Source of the DNA: Gammaproteobacteria bacterium
GTDB taxonomy: Bacteria > Pseudomonadota > Gammaproteobacteria > Natronospirales > REEB76
Direction of reading: 5' to 3'
DNA length: 64,000 bases
NCBI GenBank assembly: GCA_036383255.1
Contig: DASVOS010000011.1
Span: 64,007-128,006 of the forward strand
The notes beneath the pieces were generated by a model that saw nothing but the letters and a program-made list of their open reading frames with translations, was not told the DNA's origin and made no database searches. This document shows positions 52,084 to 61,470 of this stretch, one piece after another. Each line of letters opens with the position of its first letter. The first letter of the stretch is position 1. A program made the position numbers and the translations under genes.

Positions 52084-52137
52084 TGGCCTACCTCGCCAGA
52101 GGGAGTCGCGGCTCAAGGAACCGTGGTATGGGGCCTA

Positions 52138-52269
52138 TTATTCGCTACGGATTTGCGCTGATATATTTCCGTCCGCCGTCGGAGCGGCTTGCGCCGCGCA
52201 ACCCAGCAAAGTAGCCAGTGCTAACACTATCGATCTGAGCCTATCCACGAACCTCTCCCGATTCCTCAT
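52138..52269 (-). CDS. Short signal-peptide ORF, possible gene remnant
   Basis: 43 residues: a basic start, a hydrophobic segment (IVLALATLLGC) with a lipobox-like end, then stop after QAAPTADGNISAQ. It looks like the export signal of a lipoprotein whose body is gone. Upstream start unclear. It may be a fragment left at the border of the acquired block. Confidence 0.3.
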   Translation of the reverse strand: MRNRERFVDRLRSIVLALATLLGCAAQAAPTADGNISAQIRSE

Positions 52270-52399
52270 TGTTTTAGTCCATATCGCGCATACCGAACCG
52301 TGCCAGGTATCCAGCACATCAGCCACCTACAAAAGAGTTCTTTGGTGGACCATTTAGCCCTTATAGATACCCATCAGCCTCTAGCCCGCAAATAAATGT

Positions 52400-52409
52400 G
52401 TCTGTCCCC
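52400..52409. repeat. Left copy of a 10-bp direct repeat bracketing the defence pair
   Basis: GTCTGTCCCC, repeated exactly at 54618-54627 on the other side of the AT-rich rloA-rloB block. Nine of the ten bases also occur at 49859-49867. Too short to claim an attachment site. Confidence 0.4.
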
Positions 52410-52525
52410 TAGTGTTCCCTAGGTGTGCCAAGGCATCGGGGAGGGGCTATATGCCTATGATTGGAATGTTTATCATTAGCCATTAAGGCAAAAAACGGCT
52501 TAATTCGCATAATTTATGCTGTTTT

Positions 52526-52555
52526 TTTACATTTAATGAGTTATTTTTGTACAAT
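52526..52555 (+). promoter_or_regulatory. Candidate promoter for rloA-rloB
   Basis: TTTACA, 18-base spacer, TACAAT: each hexamer is one base off the sigma-70 consensus. It stands 49 bases before the rloA start, in a strongly AT-rich leader (52455-52600). The rest of the 330-base gap shows only the short repeat at 52400. Confidence 0.55.
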
Positions 52556-52603
52556 TTTGACTTTAACTGCTACATTTAAGCGGTCACAACTGAGATCACC
52601 ACA

Positions 52604-53902
52604 ATGCTACTCCGATTTGGCACCTCCAACGCTGGTTCTATTAAGGACTATCAAGAGCTTTCATTAGCAGCTTCATCCCTATCCGATGAAGGCGGCCAGG
52701 TATTCGAGACTTCGCATGCGAAACACGGAGTGCTCCCAGTAGTAGCGCTATACGGAGCAAATGCATCTGGCAAATCAACAATACTTAGAGCCATTCAATT
52801 TTTGCGCAGCGGCGTCGTCAAATCTCACAAGACTGGCGACTCCGAAACTGAAACGGGACGCGAGCCATTCCTGCTGGATAAGAAGTTTCGTCTCGAACCA
52901 TCTCAGTTCGATTGTGATTTCTTGCTGAACGATGTTCGTTATCACTATGGATTCATCGTGGACGACAAGAAAGTGCACGAAGAGTGGCTTTATGCTTATC
53001 CGCAGAAGCATCGACAGATTTGGTTTCATAGAAATAGAGAAAAGGGGTTCCTGTTCGGAAGAGAGTTGAAGGGGAAAAACAAAACTATTGAAGCTCTAAC
53101 TAGAGACAATAGTCTTTTCCTTTCAGCTGCTGCTCAAAATAACCATGAGCAGTTGACTCCAATTAGTGAGTATTTCCAGAAGAAATTCAGATTTCTCCTT
53201 GATCACGAACTGCCAAACGAAATTGTTCTTGCGGATAGATTGAAAGATGAAAAGGTGAGAAACGCCGTAGTAGGCATTTTGCGATTTTCAGATCTTGGCA
53301 TCACCGGCGCACGAGTTGATGATCAGGAAATCGATAAGCGAAAGCTAAAAATGTACAAAGATCTGTTCAAAGTCGTCGCCAAGAATACTGAAGCTGGAGA
53401 TGACGAGCTCAAGAAGAGCTTGGATATGATGTCGCATAAGTTCCAATTAAGCCATAAAGGCAAGAATGGAGAAGATATTTATCTAGATTTCAATTCCGAA
53501 AGTAGAGGCACTCAAACGCTAATCGCGGTACTACCCGCGGTCTTGAAGACGCTTGCCCTAGGTGACGTATTATTCATTGATGAATTTGATACCAGCATGC
53601 ATTCATTGGTATCAGCGTTTATTATTCGATTATTTACATCTAAACAATCCAATCCCAATTGCGCGCAACTCGTATTTACGACACACGATACTAATCTATT
53701 GTGTGAAAAGCATCTTCTACGCAGGGATGAAATTTGGTTTACCCAAAAAACGAAGGATGGCAGTACTCATCTTTACCCGCTAACCGATATAAAGACTAGG
53801 AAGACAGATAATATTGAAAAGGGTTACCTGCAAGGTCGCTTTGGAGCAGTACCTTTTATTGGCGATGTAGAAGCACTATTCGACATTGGTAAAGACGCCT
53901 AG
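52604..53902 (+). CDS. rloA: RloA-like AAA15 ATPase (AbiL-type defence)
   Basis: 432 residues. Walker A is YGANASGKST, the signature-type loop ESRGTQTL, Walker B VLFIDEFD, D-loop TSMHSL and the switch histidine FTTHDTNLL. These place it among SMC-like AAA15/ABC ATPases of OLD, AbiL and PARIS-type systems. The block between 100 and 300 is helical. GC is about 42%, far below the neighbours, so it was acquired by transfer. It is paired with rloB three bases downstream. It probably senses infection and controls the RloB effector. Confidence 0.87.
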   Translation: MLLRFGTSNAGSIKDYQELSLAASSLSDEGGQVFETSHAKHGVLPVVALYGANASGKSTILRAIQFLRSGVVKSHKTGDSETETGREPFLLDKKFRLEPSQFDCDFLLNDVRYHYGFIVDDKKVHEEWLYAYPQKHRQIWFHRNREKGFLFGRELKGKNKTIEALTRDNSLFLSAAAQNNHEQLTPISEYFQKKFRFLLDHELPNEIVLADRLKDEKVRNAVVGILRFSDLGITGARVDDQEIDKRKLKMYKDLFKVVAKNTEAGDDELKKSLDMMSHKFQLSHKGKNGEDIYLDFNSESRGTQTLIAVLPAVLKTLALGDVLFIDEFDTSMHSLVSAFIIRLFTSKQSNPNCAQLVFTTHDTNLLCEKHLLRRDEIWFTQKTKDGSTHLYPLTDIKTRKTDNIEKGYLQGRFGAVPFIGDVEALFDIGKDA

Positions 53903-53905
53903 CCC

Positions 53906-54559
53906 GTGAGTAGAAAATATCCTAAATCAGGAGATATTAGGCGACGTGGCGCTAAGTTCGCTCCGCGTGCTCTAGTAATAGCGGTATGCGAAGGCGAGAA
54001 TACTGAGCCCAGATACTTGAAGGCATTTTCCGCCGAGCACGGCAATCAACTTATCGAAGTAGTGGTTATTGGTGCGGCTGGCGTACCGGGCTCAGTAGTC
54101 GATAGAGCAATAGAAGAAAAGAAAAGAGCGGAAAAGGAAGCAAGACGTAGCAAAAATAGCTTCGACAAACTCTTCGAAGTGTGGGCGATATTTGATGTCG
54201 ATACGCATCCCAATATCGAGAATGCAAAAAATAAGGCTCGTACGCATGGCGTCAAACTTGCTATTTCAAACCCATGCATTGAACTATGGGGTATTTTTCA
54301 TCTTTCTGACCATGATCGTCCCGATGACGGCGCGGAATTGCAGCGGAAACTACACAAATTGATGCCAAATTACGATAAAGATCGTGGGAAAAGCTTTGAC
54401 TATGAACTCATGCGCCCGAACTATGAGACTGCAAAAAGACGTTCGGTAGCCAGTTGCAAGAAGAGACGAGAGGAAGCAAATTTGGGTGGCAATCCTTCAA
54501 CTGATATTCATGAACTTCTAGATACCATCATTAAGAATGGCGTAAAAGCATTCAGCTAG
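53906..54559 (+). CDS. rloB: RloB-family protein, TOPRIM-like effector
   Basis: 217 residues, GTG start. VCEGENTEPRYLKAF holds the glutamate of a TOPRIM-like fold and FDVDTHP the DxD pair. AISNPCIELWGIFH is the hallmark block of RloB (usual SNPCFELW). The family is linked to AbiL abortive infection and to restriction loci. Nuclease activity is inferred from the TOPRIM-like residues, not shown. Same AT-rich composition as rloA; together they form a two-gene unit. Confidence 0.85.
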   Translation: MSRKYPKSGDIRRRGAKFAPRALVIAVCEGENTEPRYLKAFSAEHGNQLIEVVVIGAAGVPGSVVDRAIEEKKRAEKEARRSKNSFDKLFEVWAIFDVDTHPNIENAKNKARTHGVKLAISNPCIELWGIFHLSDHDRPDDGAELQRKLHKLMPNYDKDRGKSFDYELMRPNYETAKRRSVASCKKRREEANLGGNPSTDIHELLDTIIKNGVKAFS

Positions 54560-54617
54560 CAATAGCAAAGCGTCGATGCGAAAATGTCATCATGGCTCTA
54601 ACACTTCGGTACTCTGA

Positions 54618-54627
54618 GTCTGTCCCC
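54618..54627. repeat. Right copy of the 10-bp direct repeat
   Basis: GTCTGTCCCC, identical to 52400-52409, 58 bases after the rloB stop and near the point where base composition returns to the local norm. Confidence 0.4.
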
Positions 54628-54668
54628 AGCTGCCTCCGAAAGATTGAGTGCGCTTCTTCTTCCCCATC

Positions 54669-55016
54669 TCACGCCTCAACCACTTGGGTCTCACCGGCAT
54701 ACTCGCCAGTCAGTGAATTGGCGAATTCCAGAGCTTCATCCAAGGATTCATCCGCATGGCTGGTGGTCAGCAATTCATAGACATCGTTGCCGAACCCAAC
54801 ACATATCTCATCGACGATGTCTTCGATCCGGGAGCAATCCTTCCCGACCACACCGACGTAGATGACTCCGGCGGCCCTGAACTCGGCCACGAGCTGTTCC
54901 AGATTCGCGGGACAGCCGTTGGGACAGTGAAGGACGATTTTCTTTAGATATTCCAATCCAGCTTCCCTTTCTGGTCGGAAGTAAAAATCAGAGATTTTGC
55001 TCCGATGGCTAGGCAA
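54669..55016 (-). CDS. Unknown small protein (DUF7684-like pattern)
   Basis: Up to 115 residues. LHCPNGCPANLEQLVAEFRA, VIYVGVVGKDCSRIEDIVD and VYELLTTSHADESLDEALEF look like a small unassigned family. No ATG exists: TTG 55016 is the longest start and lies inside the palindromic element; TTG 54959, after AAGGGAAGC, is an alternative (LEYLKKIVL). The true 5' end may have been changed by the element. Confidence 0.55.
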   Translation of the reverse strand: MPSHRSKISDFYFRPEREAGLEYLKKIVLHCPNGCPANLEQLVAEFRAAGVIYVGVVGKDCSRIEDIVDEICVGFGNDVYELLTTSHADESLDEALEFANSLTGEYAGETQVVEA

Positions 55017-55107
55017 AAATGCCGAGGCGCCCGGAGCGTACTCTTAAGGTACGTGAGGACTGCCGAGGTGTTTTTAACACCGCCAGCGGACAAAAGATCG
55101 ATTTTTA
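54981..55107 (-). repeat. Palindromic interspersed element, copy 1
   Basis: About 127 bp. On the minus strand the arm CTAAAAATCGATCTTTTGTC is mirrored at the other end by CAAAATCTCTGATTTTTAC. The core holds CTCACGTAC, then GTACGCTCCGG and CCTCGGC. The same blocks occur in the same order in copy 2 at 61258-61385. It touches the stop codon of the Asp-box gene and the 5' end of the small gene at 54669-55016. Confidence 0.75.
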
Positions 55108-57369
55108 GCTGGACGGCGCTATCGGCGTTTTGACCTCCATCACCGCCCCACTGACGATGCTGCCCACGGTGATGCTCTCCTTGGCCGCCACGGAGCTCAG
55201 GACTCCGTCGCTCACGCGGAAGGTGAAGGAGTCGCTGCCCTTGTATCCGGCATTCGGGGTATAGCTGAAGATGCCGTGCACCGGATCCACGATGGTGGCG
55301 ATGCCATGGCGCGGCCGGGAAGCGATGCTGAACGTGAGCACGGCGCCGGTGATGCCGGGGGCCGAGCCCGCCAGGGAGCCGGACACGGTGGTGCTGGTGC
55401 GGGTGCTGAACGAACCGCCGGCGGCCGTCGGCGCCTTCGATTCCGCCGCCAGCAACTGGCCTGAACTGCCGCCGGTGATCAGGCGGCCGCCCTGGGAGAG
55501 GATGGTCTGCATGTTGGGGACCAGGGGCACCGCGCCCAGGAAGCTCCAGTTCCTGGCGTCGCTGCTCACCATGACCTGGCCGTTGGTGGTATCGCCCATC
55601 ACGGCGTAGTAGAAGCTGCCGTCAAAGGCTATGTCCGAGAACAAGTACCCGACTTGGGGCACTAGCTTGCCCTTCCAGTTCAGTCCGTCCGTGCTGGTGG
55701 CGACGTAAGGCTGGGTGCCCGGCGCGAAGCCCGATGCCACGAAGCGGTCCTTGAACCAATGCACACGCGTGAGCTGGGTGCCGGCGGGCGGGGTGAAGGC
55801 GACGGCGCTCCAGGCGATGCCGTCGGTGCTGGTGAGTACGTAGACGCCATCGCCGGCGCTGTTGTCCGTGACCACCACGAAGCGGCTGCCGTTATAGGCG
55901 ACGCTGGTGTAATCGCTGAGGGACAGGGACGAGGTGCCCTGGAAGCTCCAGGTCTTGCCATCGGGGCTGGTATCCACCCGGCCGCTGCAGGAGGGGCCGG
56001 GCACGCAGAGCGCGCCCACCGCCACGAACTTGCCCTTGCCGAACGCGACCGAGGCGATGGTGTCCGTAGGCGGCGTGAGCATGGCGTTCCAGTACTGGGC
56101 GTTCGCGCTGGTGAAACCGGTGCCGGCATCGCCCAGCGCCACGTAGGTGCCGTGGCCGTAGGCGGTGCTGTCGATCTGCCCGCCGGTCCAGCTGTTCACC
56201 TCGTGCCAGTCCAATCCGTCGGCGCTCTCCAGGATGAGCTGCGGCCCGGATGCCGCGGGGCCCACCGCGAGGTAGCGCCCCTTCAGGAACGAGACGGAGG
56301 TGAACTTCGAGCTGGGGCCGGTGGTGCCTGAGAAGGCGCCGGACCAGGCCGCGAAATCGGGGCTTGAGTAGATGCTGAGTGGGTTGGTGCCGATGGCGAC
56401 GTAGCCGGTGCCGTTCCACACGACGGGGTGATGCGTGCCCCCGATACTCTGGCTGCCGCTCGCGCCCAGGTTCCAGGTGACCCCATCGGGACTGCTGTAC
56501 ACGCCCGCGCTGGTGCCGTCCGAGAAGGTGAGGTAGTCCGTGCCGTTCCAGATCACGGGACCATTGAACCCCCCTTCGGCGCCGGCGGGTGCCTGCAGGG
56601 TCCAGGTGATGCCGTCCGGGCTGGTGTAGACGATGCCGCAGGCGGTGCAGCCGGCATTCAGGTCCACGCCCGTGAGCACGAAGCCGCTGCCGTCGGTGGC
56701 CAGCGACTGGATGAAGTGGAGATCGGGGATGCTGGTGGCCGCCGGGGTCCAGGTGGCGCCGGCATCGGTGCTGTAGAAGAGCACGGTGGCGGCGCTGACG
56801 TCTGTGCCCATGACCACGAAGGTGCCGCCGGCGTAGGCCGGTGACTGGAACACACCGAAGTTGGCGGCGGCCTCGATCTTGTGCTTGACCCAGGTCTTGC
56901 CGTCGGTGCTGGCCAGCGCGACGGTGCCCACGGCGAGATAGGTGCCGCCGCCGTAGCCCAGATGAGTGGCGGCCTGGCCCGCAAGCAGGGCCGGCTTGCG
57001 GGTGGACCAGGTGATGCCATCGTGGCTGAAGCTGATGTGGCTGGCGCCGGCGGCATCGCTGCCGGCGGCCAGGAACAGCCCGTTGGCATAGAGGGCATCG
57101 AAGTAGATGAAGCTCGCCGGCAGGCCGCTGCGGCGCTGGGTCCAGTTGACGGAATCGGTACTGGAGTACAGCACGCCGCCGGTGCCGGCGGCCACGTAGG
57201 TGTTGCCGTCGAAGGCCACGGCTTCGAAGAAATCGCCGCTGGGTCGCGGATTGCCCCAACCCCAGCTGAAGTGGGGTGGTGTGGGCGGCGTGGCGGCTGC
57301 CGCGGCTGCAGAGATCAGCAGGCACGCGCCTGCGCATGCGCTTGTGACGAGAACCCGAAGATCCTGCAT
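55105..57369 (-). CDS. Large secreted Asp-box-type repeat protein
   Basis: 754 residues with a signal peptide. About thirteen segments carry an Asp-box-like core S-x-D-G-x-x-W (SSTDSVNW, SSPDGVTW, STDGIAW), the pattern of BNR/sialidase-type propeller blades. The number would fit two six- to seven-bladed propellers. Residues about 655-735 form a cadherin/Ig-like domain (GIFSYTPNAGYKGSDSFTFR). No catalytic residues of sialidases are seen. Likely a surface or secreted adhesin or binding protein; function unknown. Confidence 0.78.
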   Translation of the reverse strand: MQDLRVLVTSACAGACLLISAAAAAATPPTPPHFSWGWGNPRPSGDFFEAVAFDGNTYVAAGTGGVLYSSTDSVNWTQRRSGLPASFIYFDALYANGLFLAAGSDAAGASHISFSHDGITWSTRKPALLAGQAATHLGYGGGTYLAVGTVALASTDGKTWVKHKIEAAANFGVFQSPAYAGGTFVVMGTDVSAATVLFYSTDAGATWTPAATSIPDLHFIQSLATDGSGFVLTGVDLNAGCTACGIVYTSPDGITWTLQAPAGAEGGFNGPVIWNGTDYLTFSDGTSAGVYSSPDGVTWNLGASGSQSIGGTHHPVVWNGTGYVAIGTNPLSIYSSPDFAAWSGAFSGTTGPSSKFTSVSFLKGRYLAVGPAASGPQLILESADGLDWHEVNSWTGGQIDSTAYGHGTYVALGDAGTGFTSANAQYWNAMLTPPTDTIASVAFGKGKFVAVGALCVPGPSCSGRVDTSPDGKTWSFQGTSSLSLSDYTSVAYNGSRFVVVTDNSAGDGVYVLTSTDGIAWSAVAFTPPAGTQLTRVHWFKDRFVASGFAPGTQPYVATSTDGLNWKGKLVPQVGYLFSDIAFDGSFYYAVMGDTTNGQVMVSSDARNWSFLGAVPLVPNMQTILSQGGRLITGGSSGQLLAAESKAPTAAGGSFSTRTSTTVSGSLAGSAPGITGAVLTFSIASRPRHGIATIVDPVHGIFSYTPNAGYKGSDSFTFRVSDGVLSSVAAKESITVGSIVSGAVMEVKTPIAPSS

Positions 57370-57559
57370 GACCCCACTCCCCTGCTATCGCGCCCGAGAT
57401 ATATTGGTGCGCGGACGGATATTAGCAGCGGGGGCGCCAAAGGCACCCGTGGACGCGGGGGCATCCGTTACATCTGAATATGTCTTACCCGAGATGACAT
57501 CGCCGGGGCGAGTGCGTCTATCCCGACTTCACCGCCTCGCCGGGTAGTCTGCTATCGGC

Positions 57560-57712
57560 CTAAGCGGCATTCCTCGCGATAGCCCAGATCACGGCGGCGC
57601 CCACTCCCAGGCACAAGGCCAAGGCCGATAGCGCGACCATGATCTTCGTGACCGGCGACCGGCGCACGGTGTTGCCATCATTCACGTATGAGAACCTGCT
57701 CCTTGGAATCAT
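57560..57712 (-). CDS. 50-residue single-helix membrane protein downstream of icmF
   Basis: ATG 57712 is preceded by AGGAGG at a good distance. The product starts MIPRSRFSYVNDGNTVRRSP, then one membrane helix (IMVALSALALCLGVGAAVIW) and ends AIARNAA. It begins 34 bases after the icmF stop on the same strand, so it is probably in the same transcript. I know no family. The remaining gap up to 57369 shows nothing else. Confidence 0.6.
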   Translation of the reverse strand: MIPRSRFSYVNDGNTVRRSPVTKIMVALSALALCLGVGAAVIWAIARNAA

Positions 57713-57746
57713 CTTGCGTCCTCCTGGTTATGCCTATCCATCCGGA

Positions 57747-60700
57747 TCACATGTTCCTTCTGTACTCTCCGCCGACCTCATATAAGGAATGGGAGATCTG
57801 GCCGAGCGAGCTGAACTTCACCGCTTCCATCAAGGAAGCGAAGATGTTCTTCCTATCCCTCGCCGTCTGCTGCAGGGACTTCAGGCTCTCCGGACCCCGG
57901 TCGTTCCGCGCCTTCTGGTAGGTCGCCACGTTGGCGATCTGGGCCTGCTTCTCGCTCTCATTCGACCTGATGAGCTCGATGGCCGTGGTGATGTCCCCCG
58001 CGTGCTCCCGCGGCAGGAAGGTGTTCACGCCGATGAGCGGCAGGGAGCCATCGTGCTTCTTGTGCTCGTAGTAGAGGCTCTCTTCCTGGATCTTGGAGCG
58101 CTGGTACATGGTGTCCATGGCTCCCAGCACGCCGCCGCGCTCGGAGATGGCCTCGAACTCCTTGTACACCGCCTCTTCCACGATGTCCGTCAGCTGCTCC
58201 ACCACGAAGCTGCCCTGCCAGGGGTTCTCGTTGAAGTTGAGCCCCAGCTCGCGGTTGATGATGAGCTGGATCGCCACCGCCCGGCGCACGCTCTCCTCCG
58301 TGGGGGTGGTGATCGCCTCGTCGTAGGCGTTGGTGTGCAGGCTGTTGCAGTTGTCGAACAGCGCGTACAGGGCCTGCAGGGTGGTGCGGATGTCGTTGAA
58401 CTGGATCTCCTGGGCGTGCAGGGAGCGGCCCGAGGTCTGGATGTGGTACTTGAGCATCTGGCTGCGGGCGCTGGCGCCGTAGCGCTCGCGCATGGCCCGC
58501 GCCCAGATGCGGCGCGCCACCCGGCCGATGACGGTGTATTCCGGGTCCATGCCGTTGGAGAAGAAGAAGCTCAGGTTCGGCGCGAAGTCATCCACCTTCA
58601 TGCCGCGGGCGAGGTAATACTCCACCAGGGTGAAGCCGTTGGAGAGGGTGAACGCGAGCTGGGAGATCGGGTTCGCCCCGGCTTCGGCGATGTGGTAGCC
58701 GGAGATGGACACGGAGTAGAAGTTCCGGACCTTGTTCTCCACGAAGTACTGCTGGATATCGCCCATCATGCGCAGGGCGAACTCCGTGGAGAAGATGCAG
58801 GTGTTCTGGGCCTGGTCTTCCTTGAGGATGTCCGCCTGCACGGTGCCGCGCACGGTGGAGATGGTGTGGGCCTTGATCCTGGCGTAGGTCTCCGCGTCCA
58901 CCAGCTCGTCGCCGGTGACCCCCAGGAGCGCCAAGCCGAGCCCGTCGCTGTCCGGTGGCAGCTCGCCGTGGTACTTGGGCCGCTGCTTACCTTTATATAT
59001 GTCCGCGATCTTCTTCTCGGCTTCCGCCCAGCGCTTGGGGTCTTCCTTGAGGTGCTTCTCCACCTGCTGGTCTATGGCGGTGTTCATGAACATGGCCAGG
59101 ATCATGGGCGCCGGGCCGTTGATGGTCATGGATACGCTGGTGGTGGACGCGCAGAGGTCGAAGCCGGAGTACAGCTTCTTCATGTCGTCCAGCGTCGCGA
59201 TGCTGACGCCGGAGTTGCCCACCTTGCCGTAGATGTCCGGCCGCTTGGCCGGGTCTTCGCCATAGAGCGTCACGGAGTCGAAGGCGGTGGAGAGCCGCGC
59301 GCCCTTCTGGCCGTGGCTCAGGTAATGGAAGCGCCGGTTGGTGCGCTCCGGGGTGCCCTCGCCCGCGAACATGCGGGTCGGGTCCTCGCCGGTCCTTCTA
59401 TAGGGGTACACGCCGCCGGTGTAGGGGTAATGGCCCGGCAGGTTCTCCTTCATGAGGAAGCGCAGCAGCTCGGACCAGCCCATGTGCCTGGGGGCGGCGA
59501 TCTTGGGGATCTTCTGGTGCGACAAGGACTCGACGTAGTTGTTGCCCTCGATCACCTTGCCGCGCACTTCATAGGTGTAGTGCTCGTCCGTGACGGACTT
59601 GAGCCTATGCGGCCACTCGCGCAGGAGGTCGAGCGCCTCGCTGGAGAGGGACTTCACCGCCTCCTGGTAGCGCTGGCGCAGGAGGATGAGAGTGGGGTCA
59701 GCTGAGGTCTGGGAAGCTGAGTTGGACTGGATTCCAGCTTTCGCTGGAATGACGGAGTCGAGGTCTTCGGCCTTATATAAGGAGAGGGCCTCGGGGAGCT
59801 TGGGGTCTGCAAGTTCCTTGAGGGATTCGTAATAGTGCTGGGCGCGGCCGGCGGCCTCTGCCTGGCGCATGATGCCGCCGTTGATGCCCCGACCCTGTTC
59901 GGCGATCTCGGCCAGGTAACGCACCCGGCTGCCGGGGATGAGCACCGTGGCGCGGGGTTCCTTGAGGCTGGTGTCGGCCTTGGGGGACCACTTGGCCTCG
60001 TCCAGCTTGAGCTTGTCCCGCAGCAGGCGGCAGAGGTTCACGAACATCCAGGTGACGCCCGGGTCGTTGAACTGGCTGGCGATGGTAGGGTACACCGGCA
60101 CCTGCTCGTCCGGCATCTTGAAGGCGGTGCGGTTGCGCTTCCACTGCTTGCGCACGTCGCGCAGCGCGTCTTCCGCGCCGCGGCGGTCGAACTTGTTCAG
60201 CACCACCAGGTCCGCGTAGTCCAGCATGTCGATCTTCTCGAGCTGGCTGGCGGCGCCGTAGTCGCTGGTCATGACGTAGACCGGGAAATCCACGAGATCC
60301 ACGATCTGGGAATCGGACTGGCCGATGCCGGCGGTCTCGACGATGACGAGGTCATAGCCCTGGCCGCGCAGGAAGGCCACGCAGTCGTGCAGCATCTCGT
60401 TCACGGAGGCGTTCTGGCGGCGGGTGGCCATGGAGCGCATGAACACCCGCTTGGAACGCAGCGCGTTCATGCGGATGCGGTCGCCCAGGAGCGCGCCGCC
60501 GCTGCGCCGGCGCGTGGGGTCCACCGCCAGCACGGCGATGCGCATCTCCGGGAACGCGCCCAGGAAGCGTAGGAGCAGCTCGTCCACCACGGAGGACTTG
60601 CCGGCGCCGCCGGTGCCGGTGAGGCCGATCACCGGCGTCTTCTTGCCGGCCATCTCCCATTCCTTGCGCAGCTTGGCGAGCTCCGCCTCGGACAGGGCGC

Positions 60701-61238
60701 CTTCTTCTATGGAAGAGAGCATCTTGCCGATGGAGATCTCGTCGTCCAGCGCCACCTTGGCGGGCTTCTCGGTGCCGCGGCGGTGCTCGGTGGTGCGCTT
60801 GACCACGTCCTGGATCATCTCCACCAGGCCCATGTGCATGCCGTCGTTCGGGTGGTAGATGCGCTCCACGCCGTAGGCGTGCAGCTCGCTGATCTCCTCC
60901 GGCGTGATGGTGCCGCCGCCGCCGCCGAACACGCGGATGTGGCCCGCGCCCCGCTCCTTGAGCATGTCCACCATGTACTTGAAGTACTCCATGTGGCCGC
61001 CCTGGTAGGAGCTGACGGCGATGGCGTCCGCGTCCTCCTGCAGGGCCGCCCGCACCACGTCTTCCACCGCGCGGTTGTGGCCGAGGTGGATCACCTCCGC
61101 CCCCTGGCTCTGGATCAGGCGGCGCATGATGTTGATGGCGGCGTCGTGGCCGTCGAACAGGCTGGCCGCGGTGACGAACCGCAGGGGGGTGGTCTCGGCC
61201 GCCAAACCAGCCTCGACTTTCTTGGGGTTACTGCTCAT
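57747..61238 (-). CDS. icmF: Fused isobutyryl-CoA mutase IcmF
   Basis: 1163 residues. Order: B12-binding domain (about 15-150, with [11 protein letters not shown]), MeaB-like G-protein chaperone (about 200-440; [13 protein letters not shown]), then the mutase barrel (from about 520; [31 protein letters not shown]). This is IcmF, which interconverts isobutyryl-CoA and n-butyryl-CoA (some act on pivalyl-CoA) with adenosylcobalamin. Residues about 492-512 are an insertion reading [15 protein letters not shown], the translation of a palindromic repeat (see 59731). It is divergent from the amino-acid dehydrogenase, which supplies branched-chain keto acids. Confidence 0.93.
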   Translation of the reverse strand: MSSNPKKVEAGLAAETTPLRFVTAASLFDGHDAAINIMRRLIQSQGAEVIHLGHNRAVEDVVRAALQEDADAIAVSSYQGGHMEYFKYMVDMLKERGAGHIRVFGGGGGTITPEEISELHAYGVERIYHPNDGMHMGLVEMIQDVVKRTTEHRRGTEKPAKVALDDEISIGKMLSSIEEGALSEAELAKLRKEWEMAGKKTPVIGLTGTGGAGKSSVVDELLLRFLGAFPEMRIAVLAVDPTRRRSGGALLGDRIRMNALRSKRVFMRSMATRRQNASVNEMLHDCVAFLRGQGYDLVIVETAGIGQSDSQIVDLVDFPVYVMTSDYGAASQLEKIDMLDYADLVVLNKFDRRGAEDALRDVRKQWKRNRTAFKMPDEQVPVYPTIASQFNDPGVTWMFVNLCRLLRDKLKLDEAKWSPKADTSLKEPRATVLIPGSRVRYLAEIAEQGRGINGGIMRQAEAAGRAQHYYESLKELADPKLPEALSLYKAEDLDSVIPAKAGIQSNSASQTSADPTLILLRQRYQEAVKSLSSEALDLLREWPHRLKSVTDEHYTYEVRGKVIEGNNYVESLSHQKIPKIAAPRHMGWSELLRFLMKENLPGHYPYTGGVYPYRRTGEDPTRMFAGEGTPERTNRRFHYLSHGQKGARLSTAFDSVTLYGEDPAKRPDIYGKVGNSGVSIATLDDMKKLYSGFDLCASTTSVSMTINGPAPMILAMFMNTAIDQQVEKHLKEDPKRWAEAEKKIADIYKGKQRPKYHGELPPDSDGLGLALLGVTGDELVDAETYARIKAHTISTVRGTVQADILKEDQAQNTCIFSTEFALRMMGDIQQYFVENKVRNFYSVSISGYHIAEAGANPISQLAFTLSNGFTLVEYYLARGMKVDDFAPNLSFFFSNGMDPEYTVIGRVARRIWARAMRERYGASARSQMLKYHIQTSGRSLHAQEIQFNDIRTTLQALYALFDNCNSLHTNAYDEAITTPTEESVRRAVAIQLIINRELGLNFNENPWQGSFVVEQLTDIVEEAVYKEFEAISERGGVLGAMDTMYQRSKIQEESLYYEHKKHDGSLPLIGVNTFLPREHAGDITTAIELIRSNESEKQAQIANVATYQKARNDRGPESLKSLQQTARDRKNIFASLMEAVKFSSLGQISHSLYEVGGEYRRNM
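59731..59750. repeat. Palindromic repeat inserted in frame in icmF
   Basis: ATTCCAGC-TTTC-GCTGGAAT, a perfect 8-bp stem with a four-base loop, followed by GACGGA. The minus-strand frame reads [11 protein letters not shown]. This form is widespread as a dispersed intergenic repeat in proteobacteria (dRS3-like). Here it lies between the G-protein and mutase domains. Confidence 0.8.
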
Positions 61239-61257
61239 CAGGGGCCCTCTGGCACCT

Positions 61258-61385
61258 CCGAAAACGCGTCTTTTGTTCCCTGGCGGCGTTGCAGCCGGAC
61301 CTCGGAATCCTCACGTACACCAAAAGTACGCTCCGGTTCCTCGGCCGTCCGCGCCTAGCCAGGAAACAAAATCCATCATTTTCGG
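61258..61385 (+). repeat. Palindromic interspersed element, copy 2
   Basis: About 128 bp just upstream of icmF. Its ends are mirror images: CCTCCGAAAACGCG and TTTTGTTCCCTGGC pair imperfectly with GCCAGGAAACAAAA and CATTTTCGGGGG. The core has CTCACGTAC, a seven-base loop region, AGTACGCTCCGG and CCTCGGCC, matching copy 1 at 54981-55107 block by block. Confidence 0.75.
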
Positions 61386-61470
61386 GGGCGCCAAAAACAT
61401 GGTCTTAGAGATACATATCTATATAAGACGGCCATTATACCGGGCAGACCTGAGACACGGTCTAAGAACA

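Noticed and set aside
52400-54627. Attachment sites of an integrated element
   Set aside because: The shared repeat is only ten bases, a near copy exists at 49859, and there is no integrase or tRNA next to it.
57789-59705. A 638-codon open frame on the plus strand
   Set aside because: Antisense to icmF; no recognisable domain.
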